From Mycoplasma phocoeninasale (GTDB taxonomy: Bacteria > Bacillota_I > Bacilli_A > Mycoplasmatales > Metamycoplasmataceae): a DNA stretch of 64,000 bases. The notes under the pieces were generated by a model, which made no database searches, was not told the origin of the DNA, and worked only from the letters and a program-made list of their open reading frames with translations. Numbering within the stretch: position 1 is the first letter of the stretch; every line of letters starts with the position of its first letter. The stretch lies in assembly GCF_012934885.1 (NCBI RefSeq), contig NZ_CP051480.1:124001-188000 (forward strand), in the 5' to 3' direction. This document shows, piece by piece, positions 10,817-20,567 of this stretch. The position numbers and the translations under genes were made by a program.

Positions 10817-12493
10817 TTATCATTTTTCTTCAATAATTTTTCTCGCCAATTTTTCACTAATAATTTCTTTAAGTTCTTCAAGTGAAGCACTTAAGATATT
10901 TTGATATGTTTTAAATCTCAATAAAAGCTTCTCTAGTGTTGCTTTTCCAAGACCATTTATTTTTAGTAATGGATTATTAACTAAAGCTTTAAGATGCTTT
11001 TTATTGTACATGGCTTTAACAAAACGATCAACTTCTGTCTGCATTCTTGCTAGTAAATTAAAGGAATTGCTATCAGTGATATCAATTAAATTACCCCATT
11101 CATCAACGACATATTTTGTTTCGTGTCTTTCATCTTTGACAAGTCCAAATACTGGTATATTTAAGTTGAGGACGGATAATGAAGCCTTAATTTCAGCAAT
11201 TTGTGCCATTGCTCCATCTGCTAAAATGACATCAATTTCGTTGGCAAATTCTTTAAAATAATGTAGCGAAGTTTGCCGCATATATTCAACATCAGCATGT
11301 CGTAAATTAGAATTATCAAGATTATAAAAACGGTAATCTTTTTTTGAGGGTTGACCATTAATGTATAAAATTCCTCCACCTATGACCTCATTGCTGCCCT
11401 TCAGAAATGAATTATCTAAAATTGCAATTTTGTTTGTTGGACATTTAAAAAAAGCACTTAGATTTTCCTGGGCAATAGCAGTTCTTAAGATCAAATTATT
11501 GTAATTCTGAATTTTAAGTTCAACATTATTTTCAGCATTTTGTTGTGCTTTGTTACTTAGTTCAGTCTCGGAAAATGAAATTAAATCAAAGAATTCTAAA
11601 CGTAGATCTTTATATTTTTCAGGAAAAATAATCTGATCAGGAATTAGCTGATTTGCATAAAAATTTGACAAAAATTCATTAATTGCGTTTACGAGTGAAG
11701 TTTTGATTTGAAATGAAAAATCCTGTTGATTAATTAGCGTTCCATTTCTGTATACCATTGCATGAATTAAAACAATGTCCTCTTTTTGAAAAAAGCCAAA
11801 AACATCCATTGCCTTTTGCGATTTAATAAAAATGTGTTGATCCTGAGCATTGTAATTTAGTAGTTCTAAAATATCATTATAAAATTTAGCCTGCTCAAAC
11901 ATATTATTTTCAATCGCATCGGCGATTTTTTGGTTTAAAGTACTTTTGAAATGTTTGCCAAAATTCATAACCTTTTTAGCTTCTTGAAATCTCTCTGTGG
12001 CAAATTCTTTGCTTTGTTTTTCAACAATTAAACCATCCTGTGAAAGAAGTAGATGATTTAGGTAACGAATTAGTGGTTTAAAATCTTTATTGTTGGGTAG
12101 AGGGCCATAATAAAGTGCATTTTTTTCTTTTTCATATTTATTCTTAATAGCAATTTCTAAAACATTATTGTTATGTAATTTTACTCTAATATAAGGAAAG
12201 GAATTTCTAACCGGAAATAGAACATTATAAAATGGTCGATATTCATCAATTAATTTTCGCTCTTGAATAAAAGCTTCACGGTCACTTTCAAGAATGATTG
12301 TCGAAAAAGATGCTATTTTTTCAAGCATCTTTGGGGTTTTATATGAATTTAACATTTTACTATCAAAGTATTGACTCATTCTTTGTTTTAAATTTTTTGC
12401 TTTGCCGACATAGATAACTTTCCCGAATTTATCTTTTCATAAATAAACTCCGGGTTTATCAGAAACATCCTTAATTAACTCTTTACTAATCAT
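10817..12493 (-). CDS. uvrC: Excinuclease ABC subunit C
   Basis: UvrC makes both incisions in nucleotide excision repair, after UvrA and UvrB have found the lesion. The product has 558 residues with TGA as Trp near both ends. In order: GIY-YIG nuclease (PGVYLWKD...VIYVGKAKNLKQRM, about 12-90) for the 3' cut; a UvrB-binding UVR-like helix pair at about 190-225; the RNase H-like endonuclease domain with VILADGAMAQ for the 5' cut; and a C-terminal helix-hairpin-helix (INGLGKATLEKLL). The true start is the ATG at 12493, not the internal Met at 12379, because the GIY-YIG motif lies before it. One base separates it from the preceding gene's stop. Confidence 0.95.
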
Positions 12494-12494
12494 A

Positions 12495-13403
12495 TTATTT
12501 TATGCTTTGAAAAAAGGCGGTTAAAAGCTGGTCAAAACGAAGCATTGGATCTAAGTTGAAATCAGGGGTAACAAGCTCAAAAGCCACGTCCTTGTATCAT
12601 CCCATTTTGCCATTTTTTTCTTCTTTATCTTCGCGGTGTGATAGATAATAATTAGGCTTCTTACCTTCAAGAAAAGAAAGGTCAAGATCATACAGTGGTT
12701 TGATGGTAATTTCAGAGTGTGAGTTTGGAATTTTGTCATTAAAAACTTCATAGTACATAATGCTATTCATTCCAACCTTATTACCAAATGATGTCAGTGC
12801 AGCATAGTGTTTATTTTTTTCATTAATGGCAAATAAAGCGCATGATTGAATAGAAAATAATTTGTTTTCTTTATCTTCTAAAATTAAGGCGGTATATGGA
12901 TGAGTGAAGTTTCTAATAAGTTCATGAGTTTTTTCATCAATCTCATATAGAAAAACTGCATCACTAATTGGCAATTTTTTTGCTTGCTTTTCAAGTTCAA
13001 TAAATGCTCTCAAATTATCTTCTGAAGCACTAGGGTCTTTGAAAAAACCCATGTCCTCAGTAGCCACGTAGTATTTTCCTAGTTCTAATTTTGTGTAAAC
13101 ATAAACATTTTCTAGTATTTCATTTTTGTCATTAAGTAGCACATTCGCAGTAAATCTTTGATATTGTGGAAACATCTTCCATCTGTCCACCATAAATAAC
13201 TCATCTTTGCTAATCTCAAAAACTGTTCCTCTTACTTGACTTGAAAGATCTTTTTTTAATAAAAAGTATCTCGATTCATCTACACATTTAACATAGCCAT
13301 TTAAAGTAGCAGCCATTCTTTTGGTATCTTTAGCAAACAAGTTCTCAAAAAAGATTGGATCTTGCATACTATCATAACTAAAGATATAATATTTTTCTTC
13401 CAT
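12495..13403 (-). CDS. Gamma-glutamylcyclotransferase-like (AIG2/BtrG fold) protein
   Basis: The first half of this 302-residue protein matches the AIG2-like fold: YIFSYDSMQDP (for the usual YGT/LMDP start), LNGYVKCVDES, VRGTVFEIS, ELFMVDRWKMFPQYQR. Family members cleave gamma-glutamyl amides. The second half (from about residue 140) is not recognised and is longer than the usual 110-170-residue family, so it may be a separate domain. The 3' end passes through TGA at 12597 as Trp and stops 1 base before the uvrC ATG, so the two are co-transcribed and probably coupled. The actual substrate is unknown. Confidence 0.6.
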
Positions 13404-13516
13404 AACAACCTCGCAATTAATTAATAAAAAAATTATATCAAAGTAACAGACATAATTTTAAGTTAAGATAATGATTTGAATTTTTATTTATATCAAAAAT
13501 ATCATTTAATTTATTA

Positions 13517-13611
13517 TATAATAATATTGCCATGAGAACGACAACCTTGTAATTTGGTCAGGATAGAAATATAGCAGCCATATCGAGAAGTGTTGTGTCT
13601 TGTGGTTTTTT
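13517..13611 (+). ncRNA. ffs: Signal recognition particle 4.5S RNA
   Basis: The RNA spans about 13529-13605. The conserved apical loop is recognisable: GGTCAGGATAGAAATATAGCAGCC carries the GGTCAG...AGCAGCC pattern of SRP domain IV. The flanks CCATGAGAACGACAAC and GTTGTGTCTTGTGG pair to close the rod. TATAAT at 13517-13522 is a promoter 7 nt upstream, and a T6 run at 13606 ends it. It pairs with Ffh to deliver membrane and secreted proteins. Confidence 0.9.
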
Positions 13612-13629
13612 ATATATGGAGGTAAATAA

Positions 13630-14280
13630 ATGTTTTGTTCCCGTCTTTTAATGCCAATTGATAATTTCAATGATATGATTGCGTTCCCAATTTTAAGAAC
13701 AGTTGATATGACAGTTTATATTAAACTTTCTAAAAAGCCATTCCATAATGCTACCAAATGTTTAGATAAAATTGAGCAACCCACTAATTATGATACTGTT
13801 ACCTTCGGCGAATTATACTATGAAGAGCATGAATTTTATTTAGTTAAAACTAGTGAATTTGATGAATTTACTGAAAATGTTTATATTCATTGAAATTATC
13901 TAGATGACGAAAAAGATTATCAACCTAGTTATTTTATTTTAAGTGCCTTAAAAGATTTTCAAGCAATTATTAACCGTGAAAAGCTAACAAATGCTACGCT
14001 TATTATCATGGATGTTCAACCTAATCAAGCAAAACCATACTATGTTTACTGTGATCCAGAAATTGCTAAGCAAGAACTTGATTATTTCTTTGATAATTTT
14101 CCAAAGCGCGATGCATTGTTAATTAACGCGTCATCAGTGCTTTTTGAAGAGCTACCGATTGCTAATAAAAAATTTTTTGATCCCAATGATTTGTCGCATT
14201 TATATCTAACCAACCAAATTGGATTATATGCCGAAAAAAATATTAAAATCCTCAAAGATAAATTACGGGATGTGAATTAA
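13630..14280 (+). CDS. Conserved hypothetical protein
   Basis: The 216-residue product is soluble, acidic and has no recognised motif. It reads through TGA at about 13891 and starts at the ATG behind a GGAGG at 13617-13621. The N-terminus (MFCSRLLMPIDNFNDMIAF) is moderately hydrophobic but not a signal peptide. It follows the SRP RNA by 24 nt and ends at a hairpin shared with rpsD. No function can be assigned from sequence or neighbours. Confidence 0.7.
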
Positions 14281-14281
14281 T

Positions 14282-14318
14282 AAAAAAAAGACCGCAAGTA
14301 ATTGGGTCTTTTTTTTAA
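14282..14318. terminator. Bidirectional terminator between the hypothetical gene and rpsD
   Basis: The stem AAAAAAGACC / GGTCTTTTTT with a loop of about 10 nt has A- and T-runs on both flanks and lies between convergent genes. Confidence 0.85.
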
Positions 14319-14325
14319 GCGATAA

Positions 14326-14925
14326 TTAACGGTTGTAGTACTCAACAATTAGAGATTCATTAATATCTTTAGCAAATTCATTTCTTTCTGGTAATCTTGT
14401 TAAAGTAACTTTGAAGTTGTCTTTTTTTAGTCAATCAGCAGTTACCATTACTTCGGTAGCATCTTTAACATCATTGTTGTTTTGTAGTGAAGGTTTCATT
14501 TCAATCACTGAACCAACTTTAACAAGCATTGATGGAATATTTGCTTTATGACCATCTAAAGTAAAGTGACCATGATTAACGAATTGACGAGCCTGTGCTC
14601 TTGTACGAGCTCACCCTGCTCTGAAAACTAAATTGTCTAATCTTGTTTCCACTAATTGAAGTAAATTAGTACCGGTAACACCTGATTTTTTTGATGCTGC
14701 CATGAACAAAGTCTTGAATTGACGTTCATTAATTCCATACATGTATCTAACTTTTTGTTTTTCATACATGTGAATTTGGTAGTCAGATGGTTTTGATCTT
14801 TTTGCTCCGTGTTGTCCTGGGGCAGTGGTACGTTTTTTACCTTTAGTAAATTCTTTATTATTTTCTAGCAATGAAATGCCGTATCTTCTACTTTTCTTAA
14901 AAATAGAACCAGTAAATCTTGACAT
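14326..14925 (-). CDS. rpsD: 30S ribosomal protein S4
   Basis: S4 nucleates 30S assembly by binding the 5' domain of 16S rRNA, and represses its own mRNA in many bacteria. The product has 199 residues with [16 protein letters not shown], the GQHGAKR motif, [16 protein letters not shown] (Trp from TGA) and the S4 RNA-binding domain [14 protein letters not shown]. An upstream ATG at 14946 is rejected because GAAAGGA precedes MSRF at 14925. It is monocistronic. Confidence 0.97.
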
Positions 14926-15057
14926 ATTTTTCCTTTCAATATGCAAAGAACAATCTCCATAATTCTCTTACAATGTTTTTATTCTAATGATTTCGGGATA
15001 ACAGCTTCCTTACTTTCAAATTTAAAGCAAAATAAAAACGGTTTGTAAAATATTATA
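14926..15057 (-). promoter_or_regulatory. rpsD promoter and long 5' leader
   Basis: A TATAAT box on the minus strand (15057-15052) gives an untranslated leader of about 120 nt, long for this genome. S4 leaders in Firmicutes bind S4 for feedback control. I cannot fold it reliably by eye, so regulation is inference. Confidence 0.5.
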
Positions 15058-15122
15058 GTGCTGTATCAATGCGTATATTATTTTATCTTATTTATTAAAA
15101 TAAATTTTAATCTTGCAAATAT

Positions 15123-16718
15123 TTATTCTTCTTCATCTAATTCAGGGATAATTGGCTTAGCATAAGCACGTAGCGTCATCGCAAAATATTTCCTTAAATT
15201 TTGGGCAAGGTTTCCCTTGGTTTTTTTATTCTCTTGGCAAATAAAAAGCAAGCGATTAAGTTCATATGAAAATTTAATTCCGACTCATTCATGCTCTTCA
15301 AAATGAATTTTGGCTAAATATTTTTCTTTATTAAAAATATTTTCCCTTAAATCTTCAATTCTTGAAATTTCAATTTGATTTATCGTCATTTGTGAGAATA
15401 TCTTTGTTTCAAATGACTCTAAATTCTTAGGATCACAACTAAAACTAAAGTTAGTTATTAGTAGATCGTCAATTTGTATTAAGTTTTGGTTTTTTAAATC
15501 GTCAAATTTCATATGTTGAGTCTCATAGTAATTGAACATATCCGAAAAAATCGAAGCCGCTAAGAAGGCATCACCGTAACGAGATTGCGAAAAACCAAAG
15601 TTAATTTCATAATTTTCATTGAAAAACAAATTGATATTATTCGTGTCTAAAGAATTTTCATAAAAAAAGCCAATGTTATATGATAAGTCATATTTTTTAG
15701 CAATAGTTTCAAATAAACTATTTTTTGTAAGTAGAGTTGATTTAATTTCGTGAATCGTTTTAGAGTTTTTATTTGTCTTTAGAATGCTATTGACAAAAAT
15801 TAAATAATTAGCTATTAGTTCATTAATATCAATTAATTCATATTTTGGCATAATTGACATACGATTTTGTTTTTTGTAAATGTATAACTTTTGAAAATCA
15901 TATGAAAATTTAAAAATGTAATTAATGTTTTTAAATTTGTTAGCCGCGGTAATAGGCAAATAAATAACTTTAGGTTTATCTTCAGTAAATTTGTTTTTTA
16001 CAAACCGATAGCCAATATCATTTTTACCCATTATTCGCTTCACAAAACTTTCACTTAGATTGTCATAAACAATTCCGATGGTAATTAATTTATTGCCACT
16101 TTCAGTGTGATTGTAGTTAACAATTTCAGCCACATATTCATTTAGCAATTTATTAAAATCTAAAAAATTTGCTTCATCTTCGAATTCATTAATATCGCCA
16201 AGATTAGTGATATCTAGCCTATTAATAATTTTTTCAAGGAATTTAAACGCCACCGGCAAGCCCTTATTATCAAAAATTGAAATTGCGTAATTGCTGTCAT
16301 AGGTATATTTTGATAAATAAACTACTAAATTAATTCCGTCAATTTTATTAAGAATGAATTTGATGAAATTCTTTGATGCTGGTGCCTGTTTAAATAACAT
16401 AAAAGGTTGCATTTTATTGGCCTTAAATATATTAGCAATGCTTTTAGTATAACTATCGAAATTTTCATTAGATCCATCATGAACAATTAAAATTTTTAGA
16501 TTTTGTCCTTTAAGTTCATTTGCAAGTGCTTGTGCTCAAAGCTTAATTGTAAGTTTATTAAATTTATAATTTCCAAATCCTAGTGTAGCAACAAAACTAT
16601 TATTTATGTATGAAAATGAATTTAAAAAATTTTTATCATTAAGATAAGCGCTGTTAACAGCCTTTAAGTCCTTTTTATTTTTCATAAAATAAATTTGTCA
16701 TTGTTTAAAATCAATCAT
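15123..16718 (-). CDS. Degenerate phosphoglucomutase/phosphomannomutase-like protein
   Basis: The 531-residue product has the size of an alpha-D-phosphohexomutase, and its first third follows that fold: FVATLGFGNYKFNKLTIKLWAQA where mutases have the FGTAGLRG region, ILIVHDGSNENFDSY like the GYDGR strand, and a strand-loop VVYLSKYTYDSNYAISIFD in the place of the catalytic TASHNP loop. The phosphoserine motif is missing, so mutase activity is unlikely. The gene starts directly after the stop of the upstream lipoprotein gene (TAA then ATG), which implies coupled translation and a joint role. An unrelated fold with chance similarity remains possible. Confidence 0.5.
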
Positions 16719-18314
16719 TTATTCACCAAATATTCCCTTTTTTAGATTAAATAGAAACTCAGAAAAAGTTGCTGTTTCTAGATTATTATACAAATATTTA
16801 CTAAATACCAGCGCAATATTTTTTCTGAAAGCATCACTTTGATTATCAACCGGTTCTTGAAAAGCAAGCGTATTTTCTCTTTTGGCATTTAATAAAAATT
16901 CGCGATTAGCCAAGTTGGGTTTTGTCATCTTTGCATATTCTTTAATAAAGTTATCACTCGGAAAAATATAACCAAGTTTATAGGCAATATATTCAACCGG
17001 GGTAAATTTTAAAATCTTTGGTCCAACCTTTCAGTTAATAATGTTATTTTTATTATACATTCAATTAACAAAATTAATTGTGCTTCTATTTTGCACTCCA
17101 GTTTTTGAAATTCCAATAAGACTATTACCTTGCACTAAAAAAGATTCATTTTTATCATTAACATCATTTTTATTAGGTGATGGTAGAAATTGAAATTCCT
17201 TAATTTTTTTAGTTTTATTATTTTTTAGTAGTTCAAAAAAACGAGTTGAGGTCAAAGCGAACATTTTTGTGCTAATATAGGGATTAGCATCGCTTTCGCT
17301 ATTGTACAATGAAATTTTAGAGTTAATAAGACTTGATTTAATATAGTCAAAAGCTCATTTTAATTGTTCATTTTCTTCGCTGCCTATTTTAAAGACTTTA
17401 GAATAGTCTAATAAACCATTTGCTTTTCTTTTCAAAAAGAAATTCGCATATGAGCTTTTAGCATGATTGAATAGCAAAGAATAAACAAAGTTATTAATAC
17501 TACGAATATGAAAAGTTTCAATTTTGACTTTACTATCTTTTTGACTAAAGGTATGAGCGATTTTAGTGGCTAAATTAATTAGACCAAAATTACTTTTAAA
17601 ATTTAGATCATCAACGGTTGTAAAGAATTCTCTTAATTTATCACTGTTGAAGGTAATATCCTGTGACATTCAAAATTTCTTTGTTGTTTCCTTTAGTTGT
17701 CCATTTGAGCTTCGATAATAATTTAAGGCAGTTAGAAAAATTTGTTGTCTTTGTAAATTTAGCGTAATTTTTATGTCATTTTCTTCCAGAAAACGCAGTC
17801 CTTCATATAGAAACATTCCTAAAAGGATGTTATTAATAACGAGCGATTCGCCGCTAACCGAAAAAGGAAGGAGAATATTTTCATTAGCTAAGGTATTTAT
17901 CTGTTGATTATTAATAATAAATTTTTTATCTATGTTACTTTCATTAATTAGGTCATGAAAATTTAGACTACGCTGATATCCATATAAGGTATTTGCTAAG
18001 CTTGGGTAGTATAAAACCAGATTGGGGATGTATTCATTTTTCGAACTTAAATCTAATCTTATTTTATGGTATATTAAATTACGATTTTTGCTTTGTTCAA
18101 TTTCCACTGGCAGATAATTATTGCTGTTTTGCTCTAGAAGGTTATTGTAGACATTAACAACATCATAAAATGGTTTGCTTTCACGCTCTTTGTCATACGG
18201 AATTTTAAAAATAATTGCATCACTATTTTTTTTGTTAATACAACTTACTAAAGTAACAGAAAATGGAACAATCGACAAGATCCCAAAGCTTTTAAATATC
18301 TTAAAAAATTTCAT
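16719..18314 (-). CDS. Surface lipoprotein, possible substrate-binding protein
   Basis: The frame reads through four TGA codons for 531 residues. A signal peptide ends in the lipobox VTLVSC (Cys at about residue 25). The body (YIPNLVLYYPSLANTLYGYQR, LLPFSVSGESLVINNILL) has the feel of an extracellular solute-binding protein, but no family is certain. The ATG lies 7 nt after a TATAAT (18327-18322, minus), so the mRNA should be leaderless. The stop TAA abuts the ATG of the degenerate mutase-like gene. A terminator upstream separates it from the ABC operon, so it is a two-gene unit of its own. Confidence 0.7.
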
Positions 18315-18321
18315 TTCTTTA

Positions 18322-18327
18322 ATTATA
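18322..18327 (-). promoter_or_regulatory. -10 box giving a leaderless lipoprotein mRNA
   Basis: TATAAT on the minus strand ends 7 nt before the lipoprotein ATG at 18314, and no Shine-Dalgarno sequence lies between. Transcription would start at or next to the A of the ATG. Confidence 0.65.
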
Positions 18328-18332
18328 AAGAA

Positions 18333-18366
18333 AAAAAACTATGAGACATTATTTTCATAGTTTTTT
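18333..18366 (-). terminator. Terminator of the ABC importer operon
   Basis: The 12-bp stem AAAAAACTATGA (18333-18344) with TCATAGTTTTTT (18355-18366) is followed by a U-run on the minus strand. It lies between the small membrane ORF and the lipoprotein gene. Confidence 0.85.
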
Positions 18367-18424
18367 GTGACTAATTTTTGAATATATAAATAAATGTAAA
18401 TTAGAATATTTTAAAAGTTTTATT

Positions 18425-18607
18425 TTATATTCCACTTTGTACAAGTCTAATTGGAACTAGAAGCAAGCCCATAGCTCCAAGAATTGCTAAGATTATACCT
18501 GCAATAACAGATAATGAAATCCCAACAATTCCGACAATTTTTAAAATCGCAATCTTTCTTTGACTTTTTTGTAATTTTATTAATGTAATTTCGTTATTGT
18601 TGTCCAT
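18425..18607 (-). CDS. Small single-pass membrane protein at the end of the ABC operon
   Basis: The ORF encodes 60 residues: a polar N-terminus (MDNNNEITLIKLQKSQ), a basic patch, then one long hydrophobic segment of about 30 residues rich in Gly, Ile and Leu, and a short tail. An in-frame ATG further upstream lies inside the permease gene; AAGGA 6-10 nt before 18607 supports the shorter form. It begins 4 nt after the permease stop, so it belongs to the operon. Its role is unknown; it may be a small accessory subunit. Confidence 0.6.
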   Translation of the reverse strand: MDNNNEITLIKLQKSQRKIAILKIVGIVGISLSVIAGIILAILGAMGLLLVPIRLVQSGI

Positions 18608-18611
18608 AATT

Positions 18612-19589
18612 TTATCCTTTTGTTGCGTTTCCATTTCTAGAAATTGCATCCATAATTCTTCTTCTAAAAATGAAGTAAATAATAAGCATTGGTAGAATTG
18701 CTAAAACTGTTGCAGCCATACGAATACTTGTGTAAAGTATTTGAAGGTCGGCATCAGGATCCTTACCGGTGGTAAATACTCATAAGTTCATTGGTTGTCA
18801 TAAGGAATTTGATCCTGCTAAAATTAATGCTGGTCAAGTATATGAGTTTCATGAAGCAAAAGCCGTTAGGATGGCGACAGTTCATGTCGTTGATTTAACC
18901 ATTGGTAATGCTATATTAAAGAAATATCTAAATCCGCCAGCTCCATCTAGCATCGATGATTCTTTTACCGAGTTAGGAATTGCTTCAAATGCATTTTTAT
19001 ACATGTATGAGAAAAAGATTGAAGCGGCAAATGGAATAACTAGGGCAATAATCGTTAATGCTCCAGAGTGTCATCCCATCCGAACGATAACTGTGTATTG
19101 TCCAGTTAGTAGGGCAACTTCCGGAAGTATTAGTAATGATAGAAAGAAAGCAAAGAATGCTCCTTTTCCCTTTCAATTCTTAAGTGACAGTGCATAGCCT
19201 AACGTAATTGAGAAAAATAATCTAATTAGTATAGAAAAGAATGTTATTCCCAATGTAAATACAAGTGATTGTAAGTATCCTTGTTCAAGGGCAGCTCTGT
19301 AATTATCTCAGTGGAATCATTTTCCACCTTCGGTAAATGGTATTGGGAAAAGAATAGTTGTTGTTTGTCTAGTTTGTCACAATTTATCTGTCAATGACTG
19401 AGTAAGCATGAAATAAAATGGAAAAATAATAAGTAATGCGAAAAATCCTAAAACTATTATTTTAAAGATTCATGAAGCAGCTTTGGAAGCAACACCAGTT
19501 GAAGAGTATGGCTTAGAAATTAATTCTTGTTTAGATTTTAAATAACGATTCTCTCAAGACTGACGCGTTTTTAATTTTATTAACGACAT
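18612..19589 (-). CDS. ABC transporter permease, MalG/UgpE type
   Basis: The product is a 325-residue inner-membrane permease with six likely helices. The EAA loop that docks the ATPase is clear: EAIPNSVKESSMLDGAGG then NIALP. The N-terminus is a long polar leader (MSLIKLKTRQSWENRY), and the C-terminus ends RRRIMDAISRNGNATKG, typical of MalG-type proteins. Many TGA codons are read as Trp, so the frame is fragmented under the standard code. AGGAG precedes the ATG, which lies inside the 3' end of the upstream permease gene: 59 nt are translated in two frames. Confidence 0.88.
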
Positions 19590-20565
19590 TTTTTTCTCCT
19601 AATGTTCTCACACCTTTTAATGTGAAAAATACTATTTTTCTTAAGCCAAATGATAGTGCTAGTCCTAGAATGAACAATACAATTGATGCTGCTCCGGCCA
19701 ATGCAAAATCAGTTTTAGTTACCGCAAAAATGTAAAGTAAAATTGATTGTCCATTGAATTGTAAGGCACTTTCGGGACTATTATTAAATAATGCTAGTGG
19801 GAAGATTTTTATTCCCCCAATTATTCCTATGGTGAATAGGAAAGAAATTGTTTTGCTAATTGCTGGTAGAGTAATTGTATAGAATTGTTTTCTTGAAGAT
19901 GCGCCATCAATTGATGCTGCTTTGTATAAATCTGGGTTAACTGACAACATTGATGATGTTAGTATTAGAATTTGGAATGCCAAGTTTCCTCATATTCCTC
20001 TTATAAGAATAACAAAGAATGCATTTCAACTTCCTGATGAATTATCTTCTAAAAAGTTAATTGGATTTTTAACTATTTTTAGATCAAGTAGAATTTTGTT
20101 AATTAGTCCACCTTGTGATCTAAAGATAAATGCAAATGCTAGTGATACAGCAATTCCCGATGTTACGTATGGTAGGAAAAAGACAGTTTGCCAAAATCCT
20201 CTTGCCCGTTTCTTAATAACTTGACTAATTGCCGAACTAATAAGCAGCGAGATCGACAAGCTTATTGGTAAAGCTACCACTGCATAAACAAGAGAGTTTC
20301 TAATAGCAATTATAAATGTAGTGTCATTAAAAAGTGTTCTGAAGTTTCCGAATCCAAAGACAGTATCATTCCTTGTGAATCCAACATTAACTCTAAATGA
20401 CCCAATAATAACTAATATAAATGGAATTATTGTTAACAGTAAAATTGTTATTAATGATGGAATCATAAGTAGAAATGGTTTCCAGAATGGTGTTTTATTA
20501 TTTAAAACACTTAGAGCTAGGCCTGTGTTTTTAATACGATATTTTTTTCAAAAATATGTTTTCAT
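19531..20565 (-). CDS. ABC transporter permease, MalF/UgpA type
   Basis: The 344-residue permease has about six membrane helices and the EAA loop YKAASIDGASSRKQFYTITLP. The start is the ATG at 20565, 3 nt after the TAG of the ATPase gene, and the reading passes TGA near 20026 as Trp. With the MalG-type partner it forms the heterodimeric pore. Two permeases, one ATPase and a lipoprotein give a full importer of the MalFGK/UgpAEC class. That family carries sugars and glycerol phosphates, but the nearby nuclease gene points to another substrate here. Confidence 0.88.
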
Positions 20566-20567
20566 AT

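Noticed and set aside
18769..19197. A 142-codon plus-strand open frame
   Set aside because: It is antisense to the MalG-type permease, which has EAA loop, membrane helices and operon position; the plus-strand frame has no family match or ribosome site.
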